This document shows positions 32,715-40,371 of a DNA stretch of 40,371 nt, one piece after another. Below the pieces are notes generated by a model. It ran no database searches. It saw only the letters and a program-made list of their open reading frames with translations, and was not told the DNA's origin. The DNA is taken from assembly GCA_937925595.1 (NCBI GenBank), contig CALALQ010000405.1, positions 1 through 40,371 on the forward strand, read 5' to 3'. Position 1 is the first letter of the stretch. Every line of letters begins with the position of its first letter. This DNA comes from an uncultured Demequina sp. (GTDB taxonomy: Bacteria > Actinomycetota > Actinomycetes > Actinomycetales > Demequinaceae). The position numbers and the translations under genes were made by a program.

Positions 32715-33629
32715 TCATGGTCCCCTCCGCTTGGGCGGAACCTGCAGCGAAGGTGCTACGACTCCAGGAGCGGTGTGAGGCTCCAGCGCCTCGCCGGAAG
32801 CCGTGCGCGCGACGTGCTGCGACCTGCGCATCCGGCTCTCAAGCCTGATCGCCAGGCGCGACACCACGATGTTGATGGTGATGTAGATGCCGGCTCCCAC
32901 CACGAACAGCGGAATCGTATAGCGGTCGCCAAAGAAGTCGCGATTGGTCTTCATGATGCGCAGCAGCTCTTCGTACGACACGATGTAGCCGAGCGACGAG
33001 TCCTTGAGGAGGACAACGAGTTGGCTCACGAGCGCTGGGAGCATGATGCGGATCGCCTGGGGCAGCTCGATCGCGAGGGTGGTGCGCATCGGCGACAGGC
33101 CGATGCTGAGTCCCGCCTCTCGCTGTCCCTTAGGAAGCGCCGCGAGCCCGGCGCGCACGATCTCGGCGACCACCGCCGCGTTGTAGACGACGAGGCCGAA
33201 CACGACGGACCACAGCGGCTCCCACCCCAGCACGAAGCGGGCGAAGAACATGAGCAGCAGCACGGGCAGTCCGCGAGCCAGCTCGGTGATGACCGCCATG
33301 GAGCCGCGAGAGACCCGGAACCGCAGTCCGCGACGCAGCGTCGACACCAGGATGCCGAGCGTGAGCGCCACGGGCGCAGCGATCGCTGCCGCGAGGAGCG
33401 TCGCCCTGATGCCGCGCAGCAGCGAGCCCCAGACATCCGCTGCCGATTGCGACTTGGGTGGATCCCACAGCACCTGCCAGCGATCATCGAAGACCCCGCG
33501 GCGGTACAGCGACATCAGGACGAAGGCGATGAGCACGAGGAATGCCGCGGTGAAGACGATGTTGAGGATCAGGTCCCTGCGCTTGGCGCGCGGGCCCGGA
33601 ACGTCGTAGAGGACTGACTGCTCACTCAT
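32715..33629 (-). CDS. gluD: Glutamate-type ABC transporter permease GluD
   Basis: The 304-residue inner-membrane permease has an N-terminal membrane segment, then the polar amino-acid permease core with the EAA loop EAGLSIGLSPMRTTLAIELPQAIR (about 165-188, cited as the ATPase-contact motif). The C-terminal tail is long and Pro-rich. It overlaps gluC by 4 bp (ATGA). The assignment to GluD rather than another polar amino-acid permease follows from the gluABCD gene order. Confidence 0.92.
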   Translation of the reverse strand: MSEQSVLYDVPGPRAKRRDLILNIVFTAAFLVLIAFVLMSLYRRGVFDDRWQVLWDPPKSQSAADVWGSLLRGIRATLLAAAIAAPVALTLGILVSTLRRGLRFRVSRGSMAVITELARGLPVLLLMFFARFVLGWEPLWSVVFGLVVYNAAVVAEIVRAGLAALPKGQREAGLSIGLSPMRTTLAIELPQAIRIMLPALVSQLVVLLKDSSLGYIVSYEELLRIMKTNRDFFGDRYTIPLFVVGAGIYITINIVVSRLAIRLESRMRRSQHVARTASGEALEPHTAPGVVAPSLQVPPKRRGP

Positions 33630-34276
33630 CGCGCGAACGCCACCTTTCGCTCGATGCGCGAGGCGAGGATGCCCAGCGGAATCGTGATCAGCAGGTACAT
33701 CACACCGATGCCGAAGAAGATGAAGATCGCGTCAGACGCGTGCAGGTTGGTGAGTCGCTTGGAGATCGCGACCATCTCCGTGAACGCAAAGCCCGCCGCG
33801 ACCGACGTGTTCTTGACGAGAGCGATGAGCACCGAGATGAGCGGCGGAACCGAGGTGCGCCACGCTTGGGGAAGCACCACCTGCGACAGCGTCTGCCCGA
33901 ACGTGAAGCCCAGCGAGCGAGCCGCCTCCGCTTGGCCCACGCCCACGGAGTTGATTCCTCCGCGAAGCGCCTCGCAGACAAACGCACTGGTGTAGAGCGT
34001 GAGGGCGATGATCGAGGTCTGGAATCCAAGTTCGGGAACGAAGCCAAGCGATGGAACGACGAACACCCAGAAGAAGAACATCAGAGTGAGCGGAGTGTTG
34101 CGGACTATCTCCACGTACAGGGTTCCGAAGGTTCGCAGCGGGCCCACGGGAGAGACGCGGAATGCCGCGAGCACGGTGCCAAGGGCCAGCGCGAGCGCAC
34201 CAGCGACCGCCGCGAGCGACAGGGTCGCAAGGAAGCCGCCCCAAATGAGGCCGAACTCCTCGATGAACGTCTCCAC
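33626..34276 (-). CDS. gluC: Glutamate-type ABC transporter permease GluC
   Basis: The 216-residue permease has about five membrane helices and the EAA loop with EAARSLGFTF and VLPQAWR. It pairs with GluD. The start is GTG 34276 with a strong AGGAGGAA upstream. A perfect 11-bp hairpin lies between gluB and this gene. Confidence 0.93.
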   Translation of the reverse strand: METFIEEFGLIWGGFLATLSLAAVAGALALALGTVLAAFRVSPVGPLRTFGTLYVEIVRNTPLTLMFFFWVFVVPSLGFVPELGFQTSIIALTLYTSAFVCEALRGGINSVGVGQAEAARSLGFTFGQTLSQVVLPQAWRTSVPPLISVLIALVKNTSVAAGFAFTEMVAISKRLTNLHASDAIFIFFGIGVMYLLITIPLGILASRIERKVAFAR

Positions 34277-34299
34277 GCACTTCCTCCTGAGCGGGACGT

Positions 34300-34325
34300 G
34301 CGGCCCCAGCTGGCGCTGGGGCCGC
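34300..34325 (-). other. Intergenic mRNA hairpin between gluB and gluC
   Basis: GCGGCCCCAGC (34300-34310) pairs perfectly with GCTGGGGCCGC (34315-34325) across a TGGC loop. It begins 17 bp after the gluB stop and has no T tract, which fits mRNA stabilisation or partial termination to favour the binding protein. Confidence 0.8.
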
Positions 34326-34342
34326 CGCCCTGGAATCCCCTC

Positions 34343-35203
34343 TTAGTAGCGGTCCACCGACGGGGGCGTGGGCTCGGGGAGCACCGTGCCTGCAGTGGCG
34401 TTCCACGCGTCGAGCCAGCGGCCGTCCTCGAAGATCTCTTCGAGCACGTCGTTGATCCACATGCGGAAGTCGGTGTCGTCCTTCGCAAGTCCAATGCCGT
34501 AGGGCTCCTCGGTGAACGGCTCGCCAACGACCTTGAACTCGCCGTCGGACTCGGCAACATAGCCAGCGAGGATGACGTTGTCTGTCGTCAGCACGTCGAC
34601 CTGGTTGTTGCGCAGCGGCTCAAGGCAGTCGGTGTAGGCCTCGAACAGCTTGAGGTTCGCCTCTGGGTAGTTCTCCGCGATGTTCGCCGCAGGAGTCGAA
34701 CCCTCTACCGAGCACACGTTCTTGCCGGCGAGGTCATCGGGACCGTTGATGTCCGAGTTGTCGCTCAGCACCATCAGCGCCTGGCCCGCGTTGTAGTAGG
34801 GACCGGCGAAGCTGACCTTCTCCTTGCGCTCGTCATTGATCGTGTACGTCGCGATGACGATGTCCACCGTGCCGTCGGCGATGTACGCCTCGCGGTTGGC
34901 AGAGACCGTCTCGACCCACTTGATGTTGTCGGCAGAGATCCCGAGCTCACCAGCGATGATCTTGCCGATCTCCACGTCGAACCCCTCTGGGTTGCCGCTT
35001 GGCGCCTTAAGACCGAACAGCGGCTGATCGAACTTGGTGCCGATCGTGATCGAGCCCGCTGACGCGAGCTTCGCCATCGTCGAGCCCTCTGGGAAGTCTC
35101 CAGGCTCCGCGGCTGGCGAACTGTCTGCCGGATCCGACGAACAGGCCGCAAGGGCGAGCATGGCCGCAGCGACGAGCGCGGCCCCCTTCATGTACTTGTG
35201 CAT
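34343..35203 (-). CDS. gluB: Glutamate-type ABC transporter binding lipoprotein GluB
   Basis: The 286-residue periplasmic-type binding protein family 3 member has a lipoprotein signal with lipobox LAAC (Cys21), so it is anchored outside the membrane. The mature part has GSITIGTKFDQP, GFDVEIGKIIAGELG and DIVIATYTI, typical of polar amino-acid binding proteins. ATG 35203 follows AGGAGGAG. Substrate preference (glutamate) is inferred from order and family. Confidence 0.93.
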   Translation of the reverse strand: MHKYMKGAALVAAAMLALAACSSDPADSSPAAEPGDFPEGSTMAKLASAGSITIGTKFDQPLFGLKAPSGNPEGFDVEIGKIIAGELGISADNIKWVETVSANREAYIADGTVDIVIATYTINDERKEKVSFAGPYYNAGQALMVLSDNSDINGPDDLAGKNVCSVEGSTPAANIAENYPEANLKLFEAYTDCLEPLRNNQVDVLTTDNVILAGYVAESDGEFKVVGEPFTEEPYGIGLAKDDTDFRMWINDVLEEIFEDGRWLDAWNATAGTVLPEPTPPSVDRY

Positions 35204-35242
35204 GTGCTTCTCCTCCTGGTTGCGGCCCTTGTGGGGCCTTGG

Positions 35243-36007
35243 CTAGTGCGTGAGAATCTTGGCGAGGAAGTCCTTTGCCCTGTCGGACTGAGGATTCGTG
35301 AAGAAGGACTCGGGGTCGGTCTCCTCGACGATCGCCCCGTCTGCCATGAAGACCACCCGGTTCGCCGCTTTGCGTGCGAAGCCCATCTCGTGGGTGACGA
35401 CCATCATCGTCATGCCGTCCTTCGCAAGGTTGGTCATGACATCGAGGACCTCGGTGATCATCTCGGGGTCGAGCGCTGACGTGGGCTCGTCGAAGAGCAT
35501 CACCTTGGGCTCCATTGCGAGAGACCTCGCAATGGCGACGCGCTGCTGCTGACCGCCCGAAAGCTGCGCTGGGTACTTCTGGGCCTGATTCGCGACTCCC
35601 ACTCGCTCGAGCAGGGCCATGGCCTTGTCGCGCGCCTCGGCCTTGCTGGATCCGCGCACCTTGATGGGGCCAAGCGTCACGTTCTCAAGGATGGTCTTGT
35701 GCGCAAAGAGATTGAAGGACTGGAACACCATGCCGACGTCCGCGCGCAGCTGTGCGAGGGCCTTGCCTTCTGCGGGGATGGGCACACCGTCGATGCGAAT
35801 GGTGCCCGAATCGATCGTCTCGAGGCGATTGATGGCCCTGCACAGCGTGGACTTGCCGGAGCCGGAAGGACCGATGATGACGAGCACTTCGCCGCGGGCC
35901 ACCGACAGGTCGATGTCCTTCAGGACATGCAGATCGCCGAAGTGCTTATTGACGCGCTCGAGTACGACGAGAGCGTCCGAATCGCGCGAATCGGACATAG
36001 GTGCCAT
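35243..36007 (-). CDS. gluA: Glutamate-type ABC transporter ATPase GluA
   Basis: The 254-residue ATPase powers uptake through GluC and GluD. It has Walker [10 protein letters not shown] (46-54), signature LSGGQQQR, Walker [11 protein letters not shown] and the switch His in [11 protein letters not shown] 36007 lies 6 nt from TATGGT (36014-36019); an ATG at 35998 is an alternative. It is first in gluABCD and follows ribF by 38 bp. Confidence 0.95.
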   Translation of the reverse strand: MAPMSDSRDSDALVVLERVNKHFGDLHVLKDIDLSVARGEVLVIIGPSGSGKSTLCRAINRLETIDSGTIRIDGVPIPAEGKALAQLRADVGMVFQSFNLFAHKTILENVTLGPIKVRGSSKAEARDKAMALLERVGVANQAQKYPAQLSGGQQQRVAIARSLAMEPKVMLFDEPTSALDPEMITEVLDVMTNLAKDGMTMMVVTHEMGFARKAANRVVFMADGAIVEETDPESFFTNPQSDRAKDFLAKILTH

Positions 36008-36013
36008 TCATCG

Positions 36014-36019
36014 ACCATA
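36014..36019 (-). promoter_or_regulatory. -10 element for gluABCD
   Basis: TATGGT on the minus strand, 6 nt before ATG 36007. TTGTCA (36032-36037) is upstream but only 12 bp away, so it is not a standard -35. Confidence 0.45.
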
Positions 36020-36040
36020 GCGCCCATGTTCTGACAATTC

Positions 36041-36068
36041 ACCTCCTAAGGGAGGTGGAGCACCTCCC
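36041..36068 (-). other. Alternative hairpins at the ribF 3' end
   Basis: On the minus strand three segments occur in order: GGGAGGTG, CACCTCCC, GGAGGTG. The middle one can pair with either neighbour (8-bp or 7-bp stem), and the ribF stop codon lies in the second loop. No T tract follows. Confidence 0.55.
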
Positions 36069-37035
36069 GGCACCACACGACGTCGGCGCTGAGCGCCTCC
36101 GTGAGGGCCTCAATGGAGCCGAAGTCGAGCATGGGACGGCGCCAGGCCACGAGGTCAAGCGTGACCTCGGCGTCGTAGAGGAACAGGTCCTTGCGATCGA
36201 TGACGAACGCCTCCACGCGCAGGTCGGTTCCACCCACCGTGTAGTTGAGCCCAAGGCTCACTGCGGCGGGGAGAGGCTCGCCAACAAGCGGAGCCGCCGT
36301 AGCGTCGGCCGTTCCCACCATGGGTCCTGGCGTCACGACAGTGAGCCATGCGGCGTACACGCCGTGACGGGGAATCATGCCGTCGGCGACGTCGATGTTT
36401 GCCGTGGGGAAGCCGATGGTGCGGCCAATCTTGTCGCCGTGCACCACCGTTCCGCGGAGTCGGTGGGGGCGGCCGAGAATCTCATTCGCAGCGGGCAGGT
36501 CCCCCCTGTCGAGCAGCTCTCGCACCCACGTGGACGACCAGCGCCGGCCAGAATCCGAGACCCCAGCGGCGTCGTCGATCACCTCCACCTCGAACCCGTA
36601 CTTCGCCGCGAGCTCCCGCATCGTGGTGATGTCGCCAGCGTTGCCGCGGCCGAATCGCGTGTCCCTGCCCGTGACGACGCATGCGGCGCGCAGTCCGTTC
36701 ACGAGGTAATCGCGGACGAACTCCTCTGGGGTCTGCCGAGCGAACTCGAGCGTGTAGTTGATGACGAGCGTGCCGTCGAGTCCGGTAGCCGCAAGGCGCT
36801 CAAGACGGTCAGCGAGTCCCGTGACGAGCTCCGGCTGGTGCGCCGGGTCATGCACGGCCTTGGGGTGGGGGTCGAAGGTGACGGCGATAGCGACGACGCC
36901 GCGAGAGCGGGCGTCGGCAACCATGCGTTCAAGGACCGCCTGGTGTCCGCGGTGGACCCCGTCGAAGTTGCCGATGGTGACAACGGCAGGGCCCAGGTCG
37001 CGAGGTACCTCATCGAGCGAATGCCACACCTGCAT
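36046..37035 (-). CDS. ribF: Bifunctional riboflavin kinase/FAD synthetase
   Basis: RibF phosphorylates riboflavin to FMN and adenylates it to FAD. The 329-residue protein has the N-terminal adenylyltransferase domain (TIGNFDGVHRGHQ near residue 20) and the C-terminal kinase domain (GRTIGFPTANI and the GVYAAW strand). ATG 37035 lies 4 bp after the truB stop; CACAAT at 37042-37047 could provide an internal leaderless start, as no ribosome site is evident. An ATG at 37095 is rejected because it precedes the family N-terminus. Confidence 0.96.
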   Translation of the reverse strand: MQVWHSLDEVPRDLGPAVVTIGNFDGVHRGHQAVLERMVADARSRGVVAIAVTFDPHPKAVHDPAHQPELVTGLADRLERLAATGLDGTLVINYTLEFARQTPEEFVRDYLVNGLRAACVVTGRDTRFGRGNAGDITTMRELAAKYGFEVEVIDDAAGVSDSGRRWSSTWVRELLDRGDLPAANEILGRPHRLRGTVVHGDKIGRTIGFPTANIDVADGMIPRHGVYAAWLTVVTPGPMVGTADATAAPLVGEPLPAAVSLGLNYTVGGTDLRVEAFVIDRKDLFLYDAEVTLDLVAWRRPMLDFGSIEALTEALSADVVWCREVLHLP

Positions 37036-37039
37036 GAGG

Positions 37040-37921
37040 TCATTGTGCCGGAGCAAACACCACCACCGGTTTCGCCGTGCCATCTGCGATCTCAACGATC
37101 GCTATCGCCTCGCCATCGCTCATGGCAACGGCCGTGCCCTCGCCCTCAGCTGAGATCCGCTGGCCATAGCCCAGCGCCGTCGCATCCTTGGCATCGATCG
37201 TGAGAACAGGCAGCGACTGAGAGGCGGCCGCCGCCAGCGGGATCAGGCGGGTGGTCGCGCCCTGAGCCTCGAGCGCCTCGAGCGTCGCGGCATCGTCCAG
37301 AGAGAATCGCCCGACGCTCGTGCGGCGCAGCGCGGTCAGGTGACCGCCCACTCCTGCCGCGGCTCCCAGATCCCTCGCCAAGGCGCGGACGTAGGTTCCG
37401 GAGCTCACGTCGACCGTGACATCAAGATCGATCACTCCGCCGTCGCGACGGGTCGCGAGCACATCGAAGCGGGAGACGGTGACGGGACGGGCGGCAAGCT
37501 CGACGTCCTCACCCGCGCGAACGCGAGCATATGCGCGCTCCCCTGCCACCTTGATCGCGCTGACTGCGCTGGGCCGCTGCTGGATGTCGCCGGTCAACTG
37601 GGCCACAGCGTCGGCGATCTGGGAATCGGTGACTGCTGAAGCGTCGCTGGTGGCGACCACCTCGCCTTCCGCGTCGTCCGTGATCGTCGACACGCCAAGC
37701 CGGATGGTCGCGTCGTACGTCTTGCTGTGAGCGGAGATGTAGGTGAGCAGTCGCGTGGCTTTGCCGCAGGCGACGACGAGCACGCCGGTCGCCATGGGGT
37801 CGAGCGTGCCGCCGTGCCCCACCTTGCGGGTGCCGAGCAGTCGCCGCATGCGAGCGACGACGTCGTGCGACGTCCAGCCTGCCGGCTTGTCGACGACGAC
37901 GATGCCTGACGGGTCAGTCAT
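37040..37921 (-). CDS. truB: tRNA pseudouridine(55) synthase TruB
   Basis: TruB makes pseudouridine 55 in the T loop of tRNA. The 293-residue protein starts MTDPSGIVVVDKPAGWTSHD and has the catalytic Asp41 in GGTLDPMATG. The C-terminal part has an extra domain common in actinobacterial TruB. ATG 37921 overlaps rbfA by 8 bp; the longer open frame upstream lies within rbfA in another frame. Confidence 0.96.
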   Translation of the reverse strand: MTDPSGIVVVDKPAGWTSHDVVARMRRLLGTRKVGHGGTLDPMATGVLVVACGKATRLLTYISAHSKTYDATIRLGVSTITDDAEGEVVATSDASAVTDSQIADAVAQLTGDIQQRPSAVSAIKVAGERAYARVRAGEDVELAARPVTVSRFDVLATRRDGGVIDLDVTVDVSSGTYVRALARDLGAAAGVGGHLTALRRTSVGRFSLDDAATLEALEAQGATTRLIPLAAAASQSLPVLTIDAKDATALGYGQRISAEGEGTAVAMSDGEAIAIVEIADGTAKPVVVFAPAQ

Positions 37922-38342
37922 CCTCTTCCGGATGCTTGTACGGGTCTTCGTCTCCCGCGTACGTGGCGTTCTCGCGAAGCTTGGCGAGTTCCGCGTCGCG
38001 GACAGCCGCCTCGTGCAGCGCCTTGTCGAGGCTCGCCGCGGTCTCGGGGACGGCATCCAAGTGGAACTCGAGCGACGGCGTCAGGCGAATGCCCAACTGG
38101 CCGCCGACGAGCGAGCGCAGGCGACCCTTGGCAGAGGCGAGGGCGGCGGCCGTGGCCGCGCGCTCCTCCTCCCCTCCAAGCACCGTGTAGAACACCGAGG
38201 CCTGCTGGAGGTCTCCGGTGACCCGAACATCGGTCACCGTGACGAATCCCAGGCGCGGGTCCTTGATCTCGGTCTCAAGCGCACCGGCAACGATCTTCTT
38301 AATCGTGCCGGCAAGCTTGAGAGCACGCGGTGAGTCGCTCAT
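37914..38342 (-). CDS. rbfA: Ribosome-binding factor A
   Basis: RbfA binds the 30S subunit and aids 16S rRNA 5'-end maturation. The 142-residue KH-fold protein shows KDPRLGFVTVTDVRVTGDLQ and LRLTP-like IRLTPSLEFHLD, with an acidic tail. ATG 38342 shares one base with the infB stop (TGATG), so it is coupled to infB. Confidence 0.95.
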   Translation of the reverse strand: MSDSPRALKLAGTIKKIVAGALETEIKDPRLGFVTVTDVRVTGDLQQASVFYTVLGGEEERAATAAALASAKGRLRSLVGGQLGIRLTPSLEFHLDAVPETAASLDKALHEAAVRDAELAKLRENATYAGDEDPYKHPEEDD

Positions 38343-40371
38343 CAGGTCCTCGGAATCTCGACCATCTCGAAGGTCTCGATGATGTCGCCAACCTGGATGT
38401 CGTTGAACTTGCCAAGGCCGATGCCGCATTCGAAGCCGTCGCGGACCTCGGTGACGTCGTCCTTGAAGCGACGCAGCGTCTCGATCGTGGGCTCGCCGAC
38501 GACGACGCCGTTGCGAGACACGCGAGCCGTCGCGTTGCGCTTGATGACACCGTCGCGGACCAGGCAGCCCGCAATGTTGCCGAACTTGGACGAGCGGAAG
38601 ATCTCCATGATCTCCGCCGAGCCAGTCGAGCGCTCCTCGAACTCCGGCTTGAGCATGCCCTTGAGCGAAGCCTCGACGTCCTCGAGCGCGCGGTAGATGA
38701 CAGAGTAGAAGCGCATGTCGACGCCCTCCCTGTCCGCGAGCTCCTGGACGCGCTCCGCAGGACGCACGTTGAAGCCGATGATGATGGCGTTGTCGACGGT
38801 TGCGAGGTTGACGTCGTTCTGCGTCACGGCACCCACACCGCGGTGGATGATGCGCAGGTCGACTTCCTTGCCCACATCGATCTGGAGCAGCGCATCCTCG
38901 AGGGCCTCGACGGCACCAGAGACGTCACCCTTGATGATGAGGTTGAGGGTCTCGACCTTGCCCTCCTCGAGGGCCTTGTTGAAGTCCTCAAGGCTGATGC
39001 GCTTGCGACGGCGAGCGAGCTGAGCGGCACGCTCCGCGGCCTCACGCTTCTCGGCGATCTGGCGAGCGGTGCGGTCGTCGTCGGCGACGAGGAAGGTGTC
39101 GCCTGCTCGCGGCACCGACGTCAGACCGATGACAAGCACCGGACGCGCGGGCGCCGCCTCTGTCACCTGGTTGTCGTGCTCGTCGAACATCGCACGCACG
39201 CGGCCGTGGGCCGTGCCCGCGACGATCGCGTCGCCAACGCGCAGCGTTCCGGAGTTCACGAGCACCGTGGCAACAGCACCGCGACCCTTGTCGAGGTGCG
39301 CCTCAACCGCAACACCGCGAGCGTCCTTGTTGGGGTTCGCACGCAGGTCAAGGCCGGCATCCGCGGTCAGCAGCACGGCGTCGAGAAGCTCGTCGATGCC
39401 AACACCCTTGAGCGCGGAGACGTCGACGAACATCGTGTCGCCGCCGTACTCCTCGGCAACGAGGTTGTACTCGGTCAGCTGCTGGCGGATCTTGGCAGGG
39501 TTGGCACCCTCCTTGTCCACCTTGTTGACCGCGACCACGATCGGCACATTGGCGGACTGAGCGTGGTTGAGCGCCTCAATCGTCTGAGGCATGACGCCGT
39601 CATCCGCAGCGACCACGAGGATCGCGATGTCCGTCACCTTGGCACCACGCGCACGCATGGCGGTGAACGCCTCGTGACCAGGGGTGTCGATGAAGGTGAT
39701 GGCACGGTCCACGCCCTCGTGGTTGTGGTGCACCTGGTACGCGCCGATGTGCTGGGTGATGCCGCCGGCCTCGCCAGAGATGACGTCCGACTTGCGGATC
39801 GCGTCGAGCAGTCGCGTCTTACCGTGGTCGACGTGACCCATGACGGTCACGACCGGCGGACGCGGCTCAAGCTCTTCATCAGTCTCGGCAGCGAGCTCCG
39901 CCTCGAGGTCAAGACCGAAGTCCTCAAGGAGCTCCTTGTCCTCGTCCTCCGGCGACACGATGATGATGTTGTAGCCGAGCTCGACGCCGAGCGCCTCGAA
40001 CGTGTCCTCATCGAGCGACTGCGTGGCCGTCGCCATCTCACCGAGGTGGAACAGCACCGTCACGAGCGAGGCGGGGTTGACATCAATCTTCTCTGCGAAG
40101 TCCGTCAGCGTGGCGCCGCGACGCAGGCGAATGGGAGTGGAGCCGTCGCCGCGCGGAATCTGCACGCCGCCAATGGCCGGTGCTTGCTGCTGCTCGTACT
40201 CTTGACGCTTGGCACGCTTCGACTTGCGCGAGCGAGCGGGCTTGCCGCCCTGACGACCGAAGGCACCAGCGGTGCCGCCACCGCGACCGCGGCCACCAGG
40301 GGCCGGACGACCGCCGGGAGCGCCAGCACCAGGGCCACCGGGCCCACCCGGACGCGGCGCGAAGCCGCCCG
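38342..40371 (-). CDS. infB: Translation initiation factor IF-2 (5' end outside window)
   Basis: IF-2 is the GTPase that brings initiator tRNA to the ribosome. The window holds about 676 C-terminal codons. The N-terminal part is a Gly/Arg/Pro-rich linker (GGRGRGGG), as in actinobacterial IF-2, followed by the IF2-N domain, the G domain ([20 protein letters not shown]) and domains II-IV. The frame stays open to the window edge, so the true start is upstream of this segment. It leads infB-rbfA-truB-ribF. Confidence 0.97.
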   Translation of the reverse strand, partial: GGFAPRPGGPGGPGAGAPGGRPAPGGRGRGGGTAGAFGRQGGKPARSRKSKRAKRQEYEQQQAPAIGGVQIPRGDGSTPIRLRRGATLTDFAEKIDVNPASLVTVLFHLGEMATATQSLDEDTFEALGVELGYNIIIVSPEDEDKELLEDFGLDLEAELAAETDEELEPRPPVVTVMGHVDHGKTRLLDAIRKSDVISGEAGGITQHIGAYQVHHNHEGVDRAITFIDTPGHEAFTAMRARGAKVTDIAILVVAADDGVMPQTIEALNHAQSANVPIVVAVNKVDKEGANPAKIRQQLTEYNLVAEEYGGDTMFVDVSALKGVGIDELLDAVLLTADAGLDLRANPNKDARGVAVEAHLDKGRGAVATVLVNSGTLRVGDAIVAGTAHGRVRAMFDEHDNQVTEAAPARPVLVIGLTSVPRAGDTFLVADDDRTARQIAEKREAAERAAQLARRRKRISLEDFNKALEEGKVETLNLIIKGDVSGAVEALEDALLQIDVGKEVDLRIIHRGVGAVTQNDVNLATVDNAIIIGFNVRPAERVQELADREGVDMRFYSVIYRALEDVEASLKGMLKPEFEERSTGSAEIMEIFRSSKFGNIAGCLVRDGVIKRNATARVSRNGVVVGEPTIETLRRFKDDVTEVRDGFECGIGLGKFNDIQVGDIIETFEMVEIPRT

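Overview
The window is a stretch of core chromosome from a high-GC actinobacterium, most likely a member of the Micrococcales; genus and species cannot be fixed from sequence alone. The evidence is the strong G/C third-position bias, the mycobacterial/actinobacterial SOS operator (TCGAAC-N4-GTTCGA), actinobacterial families (DUF3046, a ClgR-type regulator), the gluABCD transporter, and very frequent leaderless starts (a -10 element of type TANNNT placed 6-8 nt before ATG/GTG). I call 41 protein genes, 33 on the minus strand. I see no rRNA, tRNA, CRISPR array, insertion sequence, integrase or prophage gene.

Layout. 28-2001: SOS core, with lexA facing a LysM cell-wall/division gene and nrdR across a promoter region carrying three LexA boxes, then a small unknown gene. 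2058-9561: DinG-type helicase, hflX, an RsmC-like methyltransferase, dapF, miaA and miaB. 9566-14493: rny, recX, recA (with a perfect SOS box), DUF3046, clgR-like regulator, cinA and pgsA, a block conserved in actinobacteria. 14548-20723: a CapA-like lipid- or membrane-anchored metallophosphatase, a PAS-PAS-GGDEF-EAL protein, and ftsK. 20788-24122: rnj, dapA, thyX. 24245-26386: a plus-strand cassette of two GNAT acetyltransferases around an AzlC/AzlD branched-chain amino-acid exporter. 26387-31191: TPR membrane protein, dapB, M16 peptidase, pnp. 31581-32261: an alpha/beta-hydrolase-like gene separating pnp from rpsO. 32715-36007: glutamate-type ABC transporter gluABCD. 36046-40371: infB (5' end outside the window), rbfA, truB, ribF.

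How the genes connect. LexA, RecA, RecX, the helicase and the LysM protein form a DNA-damage module, of which the LysM gene, lexA and recA carry visible LexA operators. DapA, DapB and DapF supply diaminopimelate and lysine for peptidoglycan. RNase Y, RNase J and PNPase are the RNA-decay set. InfB, RbfA, TruB, MiaA, MiaB, HflX and S15 serve translation. FtsK and the GGDEF-EAL gene overlap by 16 bp, which couples chromosome segregation and c-di-GMP turnover at least at the level of expression.

I did not find a convincing new defence, mobile or biosynthetic system. The points most worth checking are the paired SOS boxes at the LysM promoter, the ftsK/GGDEF-EAL overlap, the hydrolase with an in-frame 15-bp tandem repeat lodged between rpsO and pnp, the plus-strand insertion between dapB and thyX, an operator-like inverted repeat before the ClgR-like gene, and several RNA structures (pnp leader, ribF 3' end, gluB-gluC gap).
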